A DNA stretch of 64,000 bases. It comes from Planctomycetaceae bacterium. GTDB taxonomy: Bacteria > Planctomycetota > Planctomycetia > Pirellulales > Pirellulaceae. The DNA lies in contig JACKHM010000003.1 in the NCBI GenBank assembly GCA_020638995.1, positions 806,001-870,000 of the forward strand, read 5' to 3'. The position numbers were made by a program, and so were the translations under genes. Below the pieces are notes generated by a model that saw only the letters and a program-made list of their open reading frames with translations, was not told where the DNA came from and did no database searches. Position 1 is the stretch's first letter; each line of letters starts with the position of its first letter. This document shows, piece by piece, positions 46,321 to 54,057 of this stretch.

Positions 46321-46746
46321 CTATTCTTCTTCCTCTTCTTCATCGTCTTCAGCTTCACCATTCTCGCTTTCAAGCTGGGCGGCCAGCTTTGCCGCGTCTT
46401 CCTTCGCCTTTTTGTCTGCGGCCTTCTTTGCGGCAGCCTCCGCTTTCTTCTTGGCGGCTTTCTTGGCTTCGACTTCCTTGACGTCAGCCTCTTTGACATC
46501 CGGGTCCAATCCCCCGTGAGACTCCTGGACGAGACACTTGAGCTCCTCTAGCTGATCTTCGCCGTTTACTTTCACGCGAACGATTTTCGTCTCGGCGACG
46601 ATCGCCGGCTTTCCTGCGACACGGGCAAACTCCTTACGACCGATCAATACATTAGACATATGCCGGTCGCCAACCCCGACTGCCATGATGACGACCGCGT
46701 CTTCAAGCGATTTAACGGTAGCTTCTTCGAAGTTAATTTCGATCAT
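46321..46746 (-). CDS. Conserved protein with charged K/A/E coiled tail
   Basis: 141 residues from the ATG at 46746 (an upstream start at 46779 adds 11). The first 80 residues form a compact domain with 'MIEINFEEATVKSLEDAVVI' and 'VAETKIVRVKVNGEDQLEEL'. The rest is a lysine/alanine-rich probable coiled coil ('KKAAKKKAEAAAKKAADKKA') ending in a poly-acidic tail. I do not recognise the domain. Such tails are common in nucleic-acid- or ribosome-associated proteins, but no function can be claimed. It is convergent with the MfnE-like gene. Confidence 0.6.
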   Translation of the reverse strand: MIEINFEEATVKSLEDAVVIMAVGVGDRHMSNVLIGRKEFARVAGKPAIVAETKIVRVKVNGEDQLEELKCLVQESHGGLDPDVKEADVKEVEAKKAAKKKAEAAAKKAADKKAKEDAAKLAAQLESENGEAEDDEEEEEE

Positions 46747-46800
46747 TGAAACGAATCCTCTGGGGGGGAAAGCATTCAATCGGGGGGCTTGGTTAGAATA

Positions 46801-46822
46801 ACATCGGTGTCTCCACCGATGT
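46801..46822. terminator. 9-bp hairpin near the tRNA-Ala remnant
   Basis: acatcggtg and caccgatgt (46801-46809, 46814-46822) form a perfect stem with a tctc loop. On the minus strand it lies downstream of the tRNA-Ala 3' end and is followed by ttattct, so it may be the old terminator of that tRNA transcript. The T-tract is weak. Confidence 0.4.
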
Positions 46823-46891
46823 AGTTAGTCAAGTTTCCAAGCTCACAAAAGAGTAAACCGCAACGATCGTCTCGCTACGGCTTGTCTGAAG

Positions 46892-46930
46892 TGGAGCCGA
46901 AGGGAGTCGAACCCTCGACCTCTGCATTGC
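46892..46930 (-). other. Attachment site: 3' half of tRNA-Ala(UGC)
   Basis: Read on the minus strand, these 39 bp run from the anticodon loop (gcaa, then tgcagagg) through a T-arm with loop ttcgact to the acceptor 3' strand cggctcc plus A. This matches the 3' half of a tRNA-Ala. The sequence upstream of it does not fold as a 5' half, so this is a fragment, not a gene. A tyrosine recombinase gene begins 146 bp away. Together they mark the left junction of an integrated element; the intact tRNA should lie at the far right end, outside the window. Confidence 0.82.
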
Positions 46931-46983
46931 GAACGTAGCGTTCTATCTGAAAACATTGGCTTTTGCTGTGTTTTTAATGGTTC

Positions 46984-47053
46984 GTGATACCTTTTTTGTG
47001 CCAAGTTCGGTAAAAAAGGTATCACCGAGGGTATCTCCGAAGGTATCACCAGC
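46984..47053. repeat. Inverted and direct ggtatcac repeats between att and integrase
   Basis: A perfect 14-bp inverted repeat (46984-46997 gtgatacctttttt with 47012-47025) is followed by a series of ggtatc(a/t)cc units at 47018, 47030 and 47042, 12 bp apart. The array ends 30 bp before the integrase ATG. Integrase or excisionase arm sites are commonly arranged like this; the hairpin could also end transcription. Confidence 0.75.
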
Positions 47054-47075
47054 GTTCAAAATAAATTGAGTCAAC

Positions 47076-48608
47076 ATGCCTCGCAACTATAAGCTCACTT
47101 GGCAACCTGGTGCAAGCGGTCGCGGCGGTCGGTGGCGGAAGAAGTATAAGGGGAAGAGCTACTACTTTGACGGTGGCCGTGGCAAAACCGACCGCGATTC
47201 CTATGACGCCGCTTTGGCCAGTTGGGAACAGCTCAAAGTTAAGCTGGACGTTGCTGCACCTAAGAAGCATCAGGCCGACTACGAGCGAGCGATGGGAAAG
47301 TGGGAGCAAGTACTCGCTTGGTGTCGGAAGCATCAAGAAGCCGAGATGGCTGACGTGGCAACCGAGAAGATCGCCTCTCTGCGGAAGCATCTTTCGGCTT
47401 CTCGGCCACGTCCGGTTGCGATAGGAGACACATTTGAAGGTCAGTTCGACTGGTCCGTACGGTTCCCTGGATGGGACCAGGCGATGAAGGAGATTGCGGC
47501 ATTGGTCGTCTTACCACCGGCGGAGTCGCGAACCGAGCATTCAGATGAACCACTGGTCATTCCTCCAAGAAATGGTTGGGGCGACGACCCACTCCGCAGC
47601 GACCTGCAGAAATGGAACGACCGCCTGGAAATTGCGACTCGTTCGGCGGCAAAACCGGAACAGACGGTACGGGCTCAGGTCGCCGCGTACGTCGCCACAA
47701 AGCAGTCAGCCATTTCAGCCAGTGAACTGTCCGGTGGCAGGGCATACACGATTCAGCTGCATCTCGACCACTTCGTGAGTTGGCTTGGGGGAGATACGTC
47801 GGTCATTGAAATCAGTGGTAAGACACTAAGCGACTACCGCCTTGAACTGCTCCGGCGGGTGGAAGCCAATGACTGGTCCCGAGTCACCGCAAAGGGACGG
47901 ATGGGAACTGTTAAGGGCTTTGTTCATTGGCTTTGGCAGATGGAAGCAATTCCCACATTGCCGAGAGTGTTAGACGCGAAAGCAAGAGCTCTGCAGATCG
48001 GTACACCCTCTGCTTCGATCGTCGTGTTTACGCTGGATGAAATATCGACGCTTCTGGCGGAGGCGTCTGATCGAACAACGCTCTACATTCTACTAATGCT
48101 CAATTGCGGCATGACTCAAAAGGACATCGCTGACTTGCAGATGGCAGAGGTGGATTGGGAGCGACGTTACATTACACGCAAGCGATCGAAGACAAAGGAC
48201 CGCGAGAATGTACCTATAGTGACCTACGCTCTCTGGCCAGAAACTCTGCGGCTTCTCAAACAAGAACGAAGCAGCAAGTCCACTGGCTTGGTGTTGTTGA
48301 ACAAAAATGGAGAGCCACTCTGGTACGAGGAAGTCCAAGCAGATGGGAAGTTGAAAAAGAACGACAACATCCGCAACGCTTTTGCCCGACTCACACAGAA
48401 GACCAAAATCAACAAGCCGCTGAAGTCACTCAAGAAGACATCCGCGTCGCTGATCCGAGGCAATTCAAAATACGCGAGTCTCGAATCGCTCTTCCTCGGG
48501 CACGCTCCCCAGTCGATGGCCGACAAACACTACGCCGCGACGCCGCAGGAGTTGCTTGACGAAGCGATCGTTTGGCTGGGGAGCAAGTATGGAATTGGGG
48601 TTAGCTGA
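47076..48608 (+). CDS. int: Tyrosine recombinase/integrase, divergent
   Basis: 510 residues. The N-terminal half (arm/core-binding, about 1-300) has a basic start ('GRGGRWRKKYKGKSYYFDGG') and a SAM-like helical part. The C-terminal catalytic domain (about 320-505) shows 'YILLMLNCGMTQKDIADLQM', 'ITRKRSKTKDRENVPI', 'LKSLKKTSASLIRG' and 'LFLGHAPQSMADKHYAATP', with the probable Tyr nucleophile in HYA. The usual first Arg ('GLR') is not found, and the HxLR block reads SLKK. This divergent form appears to be a planctomycete type. It is placed next to the tRNA-Ala remnant, so it should catalyse integration and excision there. Confidence 0.87.
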   Translation: MPRNYKLTWQPGASGRGGRWRKKYKGKSYYFDGGRGKTDRDSYDAALASWEQLKVKLDVAAPKKHQADYERAMGKWEQVLAWCRKHQEAEMADVATEKIASLRKHLSASRPRPVAIGDTFEGQFDWSVRFPGWDQAMKEIAALVVLPPAESRTEHSDEPLVIPPRNGWGDDPLRSDLQKWNDRLEIATRSAAKPEQTVRAQVAAYVATKQSAISASELSGGRAYTIQLHLDHFVSWLGGDTSVIEISGKTLSDYRLELLRRVEANDWSRVTAKGRMGTVKGFVHWLWQMEAIPTLPRVLDAKARALQIGTPSASIVVFTLDEISTLLAEASDRTTLYILLMLNCGMTQKDIADLQMAEVDWERRYITRKRSKTKDRENVPIVTYALWPETLRLLKQERSSKSTGLVLLNKNGEPLWYEEVQADGKLKKNDNIRNAFARLTQKTKINKPLKSLKKTSASLIRGNSKYASLESLFLGHAPQSMADKHYAATPQELLDEAIVWLGSKYGIGVS

Positions 48609-48747
48609 TACATTGCGATGAAGTCGTTCAACTTCTGATGTTAGACGCAAAGTGATGGAACGCTGGAAGAAGAGGCGGCGAGAAACTCGTGCTTAGCTGA
48701 TCTTACGCCTCTCGCCTCACGGCTCTCGCCATGCTGCACCTGACTCA

Positions 48748-50313
48748 CTATTCGTCGCTGTTAACAGCGATGTGGTACGCAAAAAAATAGACTAGGGCGA
48801 CTATGCCCAGCGACAAGAACATGGCGATTTGGAGCCCGAAGATAGGTGCCAACCACTTACATATGAACGCAACCCCAATTAATGGATACCAACTAACAGT
48901 ATTCTGGAAGGCCGCTCCGCGTTGTTCCCTTCGTAACTCCTTCAATTCCTTTTCCAGAGCTTTGACTCTTTTACCGCCCTCTGGCGACGGCACACCGAGT
49001 TCAACGTCACTGCTATCGCCGGATCGTTGAACAGCCTCCTGCTGCGTGGTCCTTCGGAGGTGAGTGGCAAACTCCTTGGCACTTCGCCACCTCTCGCTCA
49101 TATCAATAGCCATAGCTTTTAGGCAAACTCTCTCCAGTTCCGGCGAAACATTAGGGTTTTCCACTGACAGACTTGGGATTGGTTTTGACTTGAAGCTGCT
49201 TCGGAGCATTGCGAGTGTAGACGCTGTGTGCGGGACTTTTCCGACGAGCAATTCGTAAAGAACGACACCGAGGCTATAGACGTCCGTTCGGGGGTCGACA
49301 GCAGGCCCAACGAAACAGGCTTGTTCGGGGGCCATGTACGCGGGAGTCCCCGATGTATCGGAACTATCGTCCAGCAGTTCCGACTCCGTGACTGCAATAC
49401 CAAAGTCGGTGATATATGGTTCCCAATCCCTATCGAGCACGATGTTATGCGGCTTTACATCGCGATGAATTATACCTTGATCATGAGCATATTGGAGTGC
49501 GTCGGCAACCTTCGCGATGATACAAACGGACTCTTCAAATGATGGGCGGCTAATGCTAAGTCGATGGGCGAGATCTCTACCATTGATCCAGTCAGTAACC
49601 ATGAAGTACCACTTACCATCGTGGTCCGTTTCGTAGACAGCTACGATGTTTTTGTGTCGCAACCTGGCAACCTTTCTCGCCTCGCTCAAAAATCGATCCA
49701 CTTGCGAAATCGAGCGACTCCGGTCCGGTTTGAGGACTTTGATTGCAACATTGCGTTCCAGTTTGGGATCGAATCCCTTCCAAACTTGGCCAAACCCACC
49801 TTCACCTATTTGCTCGTCAAGACGAAATCTTCCAAGTGCCTTCGGAATCTCAAATCCATCTACCACGGTGTTTCCGGAGGAGTCCTGCGTCGCCATGACG
49901 CCGTCAACCCATTCCAACTCGCGGATCTGCTGCCGCAACGCATCCTGCAGTTCTGGACAGTCCTGGCACAATTCCTCAATCGAGATGGATCTCCCCGCTT
50001 CTCGGAACTCTTCCCAACGGTCAAGCAAGTCATCGATTTGTGAAACAGATTTGCCAGATGGAATAAGCCGTGGTGTTTCACGATTTGCTTTAAGAAGCTG
50101 TTCTGTCTCCGGTGGATGAGGAAGCGGCTTTCCATTTTCATCAAAGAGACCCCGCACACGCCCTGCTCCAACCCATGCTCCGTGTGGGTCCCCAGCCACA
50201 GGTGTCGCAGTGTCGATAACACCAGTGATCGCGGCATCGCGAAGCATGATCCCCGTTACGGGGCCAATGACTGCACCGTCAACCTTGTAGTAGAACTGTT
50301 TGGGGGTGGTCAC
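48748..50313 (-). CDS. Serine/threonine protein kinase with N-terminal GYF_2-like domain
   Basis: 521 residues from a GTG, three bases after the sigma gene's stop. Residues 5-57 resemble a GYF_2 domain ('FYYKVDGAVIGPVTGIMLRD'). A helical stretch has the planctomycete kinase motif 'SIEELCQDCPELQDALRQQI' (about 110-130). The kinase domain (about 165-430) has 'IGEGGFGQVW', the Lys in 'VAIKVLK', 'IIHRDVKPHNIVLD', 'TDFGIAV' and 'GTPAYMAPEQA'. One or two membrane helices lie at about 470-515, followed by a short tail. It is a membrane-anchored Hanks-type kinase. Coupling with the ECF gene suggests that they form one signalling unit. Confidence 0.92.
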   Translation of the reverse strand: MTTPKQFYYKVDGAVIGPVTGIMLRDAAITGVIDTATPVAGDPHGAWVGAGRVRGLFDENGKPLPHPPETEQLLKANRETPRLIPSGKSVSQIDDLLDRWEEFREAGRSISIEELCQDCPELQDALRQQIRELEWVDGVMATQDSSGNTVVDGFEIPKALGRFRLDEQIGEGGFGQVWKGFDPKLERNVAIKVLKPDRSRSISQVDRFLSEARKVARLRHKNIVAVYETDHDGKWYFMVTDWINGRDLAHRLSISRPSFEESVCIIAKVADALQYAHDQGIIHRDVKPHNIVLDRDWEPYITDFGIAVTESELLDDSSDTSGTPAYMAPEQACFVGPAVDPRTDVYSLGVVLYELLVGKVPHTASTLAMLRSSFKSKPIPSLSVENPNVSPELERVCLKAMAIDMSERWRSAKEFATHLRRTTQQEAVQRSGDSSDVELGVPSPEGGKRVKALEKELKELRREQRGAAFQNTVSWYPLIGVAFICKWLAPIFGLQIAMFLSLGIVALVYFFAYHIAVNSDE

Positions 50314-50316
50314 GCC

Positions 50317-50931
50317 TCACGCCCTCGACTCGTTTCCGTGCATCGCCTTGTAAATGGCCTGACGTGTTTCTCGCCACCTTCGTTTCAGAGTTCGTTCCGA
50401 CACGCCCAGAATCTGAGCAGCTTCGGGTTGCGTCACGCCGTTGTAGTACAACAAGTCGAATACGTCACGCTGTTCCTTTGGCAGCACTTCAACTTTCTGA
50501 TGAAACTCAGTCCACTCAGCCAGAGTTTCCGGATCGCTTGTCGCGTCTGGAGTATCAGGCTGTTCGCGACCTTTGTCTCCCTGCCGCTCATTCGTCGCGT
50601 GCTTCGCTCCGATCCCTTGTTTGCCGCCGTAGTGTCTGGCCAGATCGATGAGCGTTCTGCGAATCTGTGTCGCTGCTAGACCGAAGAACTCGCGGACTGT
50701 GCGAGGCTTGACCGCTTCGAGCGATTTTAACAGCCGCATTGATGCTTGCTGAAGCACGTCGTCGGTTTGCTCCCAACGCTGGACACCGGGGAACAGGGAC
50801 AACCGCTTTTTGACCAGCACACGCAATCGTCCGTACGCGTGCTCGACGAGTAGCTTGCGATACGAATCATCGCCCTCCAGCATCTTGTCGAGGTAGCCCT
50901 GCAGGATCATGGTTCTGTCTTCTGCTGCCAC
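50317..50931 (-). CDS. ECF sigma factor paired with the kinase
   Basis: 204 residues from a GTG at 50931 that has gggaggg 8 nt upstream; an ATG at 50910 is the alternative. Sigma region 2 is represented by 'RWEQTDDVLQQASMRLLKSL' and 'FFGLAATQIRRTLIDLARHY'. An unstructured linker follows, then region 4 with 'LPKEQRDVFDLLYYNGVTQP' and 'ILGVSERTLKRRWRETRQAI'. The group is one in which sigma factors sit beside Hanks-type kinases and may be regulated by phosphorylation rather than by an anti-sigma factor. That mode is inferred for this pair. Confidence 0.9.
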   Translation of the reverse strand: MAAEDRTMILQGYLDKMLEGDDSYRKLLVEHAYGRLRVLVKKRLSLFPGVQRWEQTDDVLQQASMRLLKSLEAVKPRTVREFFGLAATQIRRTLIDLARHYGGKQGIGAKHATNERQGDKGREQPDTPDATSDPETLAEWTEFHQKVEVLPKEQRDVFDLLYYNGVTQPEAAQILGVSERTLKRRWRETRQAIYKAMHGNESRA

Positions 50932-51239
50932 TCGGCTGGCCCTCCCGAATCGTAAGGTGCCGCCAATATACGGCTTGCGAAAACGGACGGCAACTTTTTT
51001 GAGAATTCTGGTCGATTCTTGGCCCGCCTCCTCTCCAGCTCTCGCTCAGTGGGCAGTCAGACGCGACCTCGACATCTGAACTGCAAAAGAAAGGAGCACA
51101 CCAGCGAGCAGTTCGCCGCGTGAAGCGGTCAACGCCATGTCGTCGTGGCAATCAGGCTTTCGCCGCCGCCAAGCGAGTTCGCGTCACCGACGAGAGTTCA
51201 CAACTGTTTTTAAGTTTCAATCAATTGGAGGAAAAGGAA

Positions 51240-51977
51240 ATGAGTACTGCTTTAGAATCGACGGTAGAAGGCAAAAACGCACCGGCCAGTAAGGAAGTTC
51301 CGGTTATCAACAAAGATGCCGCCTTGATCGAAGATGCGATCAAGAAGATCAAATGGCATCAGCAGGGACTCGGACAAGCGACGCTTGATACGATTGCTCA
51401 TCTCGGGGGCATCGGCGACGAATTGAATGACTTGAACTCGCAAGTTGAGCATGGCGAGTGGGAGGCACTGGTTGAGCAAGAGGTTGGACTCGATAAGACA
51501 ACAGTTCAGCGGTTGCGAAAACTCGCCAACAGTAAGCTGCGAGAACAAATCCCGACCCTCGGTCTGGATTTGAAAGCCAAGCTGCCGTCGGACATCCAGA
51601 AGCTTGTCATGTTGACCAGAATCCCGGATGACAAGTTCCACGAGTTTTTCGAGCGGTTCAATCCGTCCAAGATGAATCGAAAGGAACTCCGAAACGCTGT
51701 GAGCGGGTTCTCACCCGAAGTGAAAGAAGGCAAGTCGGGGAAGCGGCAATCGAAGTCGTCAAACCGTCGGAAGTTAGCTCGCTCGAAGGGTTCGCCCATC
51801 AGGCAATTCTTCGCGATCTGCAAACCGATGGCTGGCCTAGTGGCTTCCCTTCAGAAACAACTTGCGAGTGACAAGGTCGACGCGAAGAGTATGGAGCGGG
51901 CCGCAAAGGCTATTGAAGACGCCCGATCCTCACTCGATGCACTTCACATGGCTCTCAAGGAGAAACTGGCTGCGTAG
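51240..51977 (+). CDS. DUF3102-like DNA-associated phage/plasmid protein
   Basis: 245 residues. The ATG at 51240 is preceded by ggaggaaaagga, a strong ribosome-binding site, which overrules the longer open frame. The central part 'LGGIGDELNDLNSQVEHGEW' with 'VGLDKTTVQRLRKLANSKL' resembles DUF3102, a phage/plasmid family with a ParB-like helix-turn-helix. A basic linker ('GKSGKRQSKSSNRRKLARSK') follows, then a C-terminal helical segment. Probably a DNA-binding protein of the element; role unknown. Confidence 0.65.
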   Translation: MSTALESTVEGKNAPASKEVPVINKDAALIEDAIKKIKWHQQGLGQATLDTIAHLGGIGDELNDLNSQVEHGEWEALVEQEVGLDKTTVQRLRKLANSKLREQIPTLGLDLKAKLPSDIQKLVMLTRIPDDKFHEFFERFNPSKMNRKELRNAVSGFSPEVKEGKSGKRQSKSSNRRKLARSKGSPIRQFFAICKPMAGLVASLQKQLASDKVDAKSMERAAKAIEDARSSLDALHMALKEKLAA

Positions 51978-52060
51978 CACCAGTGTGATGACGATCCCGG
52001 CCCTCGGTTCGCTGGGGGCCGGGCCTTCCCACTTAGTTCATTATGTAAGGAAAACGAGAG

Positions 52061-52804
52061 ATGGGCGAAAAAACAGGAATCGGCTGGACACACCACACCT
52101 TTAACCCTTGGATGGGCTGTAACAAAGTCTCGGAGGAATGCGAGTTTTGCTACATCGGTCAAAACATCAGACGGCAAGGGAAGGAGCCCTTCAAAGGGCC
52201 ATTCGCCACCAAGGATTGGAACAAGCCGCGAAATTGGAATCGCAAAGCGGAGAGGGACGGTGTTCGCCGTCGAGTGTTTACGTGCTCGCTGTCAGACTTC
52301 TTTCACCGTCGAGCTGATAAACTGCGGCCGAAGGTGTGGGAGATCATTCGGGAATGTCGTTCGCTCGACTGGTTGATCCTTACCAAGCGGCCCGAGTTGA
52401 TTGCCGATCGTCTGCCGCCAGACTGGGGCGGTGGTTATCCAAACGTCTGGCTCGGCGTAACTGTTGGGGTCACTTCGTCGATGTCCAGAGTTCCTCTGCT
52501 GAAAGGAATTCCGGCGAAGGTTCGATTCATTTCGGCGGAACCGTTACTGGAGCGGCTTGATTTCCGACCGCACCTGGATGGTTCAGTCCACTGGATCATC
52601 ACCGGCTGCGAGCAGGCCAAGAAAGGCAAGCGTCGTCTGATGGACATGGACTGGGTGCGAGACATCCATCAGCAATGCCAGGAGGCGGGCGTCGCACACT
52701 TCTTTAAGCAGCGTTACATCGACAACAAAGGTAGACCAGTGAAAGACGGATTGCTCGACGGGGTCGTCCGTCAGGAGTTTCCTGACGTAGAGCAACTGGC
52801 GTAA
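52061..52804 (+). CDS. DUF5131 (phage Gp37/Gp68) family protein
   Basis: 247 residues. The family start is 'IGWTHHTFNPWMGCNKVSEE' with the cysteine cluster GC-x6-C-x2-C ('CEFCY') that resembles a radical-SAM-type cluster site. Later blocks are 'RVFTCSLSDFFHRRADKLRP', 'WLILTKRPELIADRLPPDW', 'VRFISAEPLLERLDF' and 'WIITGCEQAKKGKRRL'. The family is spread by phages and mobile elements, and its reaction is not established to my knowledge. It sits in a plus-strand trio with the DUF3102-like and ASCH-like genes. Confidence 0.88.
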   Translation: MGEKTGIGWTHHTFNPWMGCNKVSEECEFCYIGQNIRRQGKEPFKGPFATKDWNKPRNWNRKAERDGVRRRVFTCSLSDFFHRRADKLRPKVWEIIRECRSLDWLILTKRPELIADRLPPDWGGGYPNVWLGVTVGVTSSMSRVPLLKGIPAKVRFISAEPLLERLDFRPHLDGSVHWIITGCEQAKKGKRRLMDMDWVRDIHQQCQEAGVAHFFKQRYIDNKGRPVKDGLLDGVVRQEFPDVEQLA

Positions 52805-52887
52805 CGGGGTGTTTTTGAATCGACTCCGGCCTTCCTAACCGAGGGCCGGGGACTTTCACTCTACATCGATTCCATTCGGAGAACCTT

Positions 52888-53532
52888 ATGGTTATGCCAA
52901 ACCAGATCATCTTCTCCGGCCCGATGATTCAAGCGATTCTACATGGCCGGAAGACCGAAACGCGACGGACGGTGAAGCCACAGCCGCCTGAGGACACAAG
53001 CCGTGTCACTCTTGATTGGCTTCGTACCGGAAGCAACTCTTACGTTCAGCATTACGGCTTCGACGACGACAACACCCGCTACCTCAGTCCCTACGGTGGA
53101 CCTGGTGAACTGCTTCGCGTTCGAGAGACGTGGGCTGTCGCCTCGACATATGACGCTCTCCCGCCCAGCGAGATTCCCCGCTGCGAAGTCAGTTACGCCG
53201 CTACAGACGACATTACCGGGCTCAAGAAGCGTTCACCGATTCACATGCCAACGTGGATGTCTCGAATCTCGCTTCGAGTCACCGCTGTTCGCGTTGAGCG
53301 ATTGCAGGACATCAGCGAGTTAGACGCGGTAATGGAAGGAATGGATTTTGGCTATCCGACTAGGGACTCGATGCTGCGTCGTCTTGCGGACGCTCGAACA
53401 CCCCAGCTATCCGATCCGGCATCGCCAGTAAGTGAGTATCGGCAGCTCTGGAATTCTCTGAACGCAAAACGAGGCTTCCCATGGGAGGGCGACCCTTGGG
53501 TCTGGGTCGTGCAGTTTGAGCAGGTTGATTGA
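52888..53532 (+). CDS. ASCH/PUA-like phage-type protein
   Basis: 214 residues. 'IIFSGPMIQAILHGRKTETR' followed by 'RTVKPQPPED' is the start seen in phage-associated ASCH-like proteins. 'YGGPGELLRVRETWAVAS', 'IHMPTWMSRISLRVTAVRVE', 'RLQDISELDAVMEGMDFG' and the C-terminal 'PWVWVVQFEQV' agree. ASCH domains are PUA-like folds that can bind RNA or modified nucleotides. The partnership with DUF5131 recurs on mobile elements, but a function is not known. ggagaacctt precedes the ATG. Confidence 0.8.
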   Translation: MVMPNQIIFSGPMIQAILHGRKTETRRTVKPQPPEDTSRVTLDWLRTGSNSYVQHYGFDDDNTRYLSPYGGPGELLRVRETWAVASTYDALPPSEIPRCEVSYAATDDITGLKKRSPIHMPTWMSRISLRVTAVRVERLQDISELDAVMEGMDFGYPTRDSMLRRLADARTPQLSDPASPVSEYRQLWNSLNAKRGFPWEGDPWVWVVQFEQVD

Positions 53533-53710
53533 CGAGAATGAGCAACGTCTTCGGGCGTTTGCAGAGAGGGTTGCGATACACATCGACAGCTTATTCCATC
53601 GTGTTCGTCGTTAGTGACAAATCGCCGCCGTATTCAAGTTATGCCTTCAGAACGCGAATCGATTCACGCCCGGCATGACTCACAACTATTCGTCAGTTCG
53701 CCTAAATAAA

Positions 53711-53720
53711 TAAACGTTTA
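53711..53720. promoter_or_regulatory. Palindrome taaacgttta upstream of the replication-like module
   Basis: A perfect 10-bp palindrome in an AT-rich patch (cctaaataaataaacgtttact), about 90 bp before the small HTH gene. The same core recurs at 58141-58150, after the module. It is a candidate operator or origin element. The rest of the 276-bp gap (53533-53808) holds no gene I can support. Confidence 0.45.
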
Positions 53721-53808
53721 CTCATATGTGATTCTGTGCTACACCTAATGAAGACTGGCAACACCCAGCTACAGGAAATCGCGTCGATATACATGGAGGG
53801 ACGGTCGA

Positions 53809-54057
53809 ATGAAAATGAAGCAGCAAACGAAGGGTACAACACTTCAAGATCTCGGTGTTGCGGCACTCTGTCTGTCAGCCGAACATTCAGCAGTATTTCT
53901 AGGATTGCCTGCGGAACACGCCAGACGGGTTAAAGAGCTTGGCCAAGCAGGGAAACTGCCGCGTGTGGCGGTGGGCAAGACCTTCGTGTTTCCCGTGGAG
54001 GGACTGCGAAAGTATGTAGCCGCGAATACCAACCATGCAACCGAAAGGAGAGGTTAA
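53809..54057 (+). CDS. Small HTH protein (excisionase/MerR-like)
   Basis: 82 residues, with ggaggg about 10 nt before the ATG. 'AEHSAVFLGLPAEHARRVKE' plus 'GKLPRVAVGKTFVFPVEGLR' and 'KYV' is a winged-helix arrangement in which the last part resembles excisionase or helix-turn-helix type 17 proteins. It is too short for more than DNA binding. Its stop overlaps the start of the ATPase gene (TAATG). It may be the element's excisionase or the regulator of the replication genes. Confidence 0.7.
   Translation: MKMKQQTKGTTLQDLGVAALCLSAEHSAVFLGLPAEHARRVKELGQAGKLPRVAVGKTFVFPVEGLRKYVAANTNHATERRG

Noticed and set aside
46892..46960. A complete tRNA gene at the island boundary
   Set aside because: Only the 3' half from the anticodon loop onward is tRNA-like. 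The preceding bases do not form a D-arm or a 5' acceptor strand.
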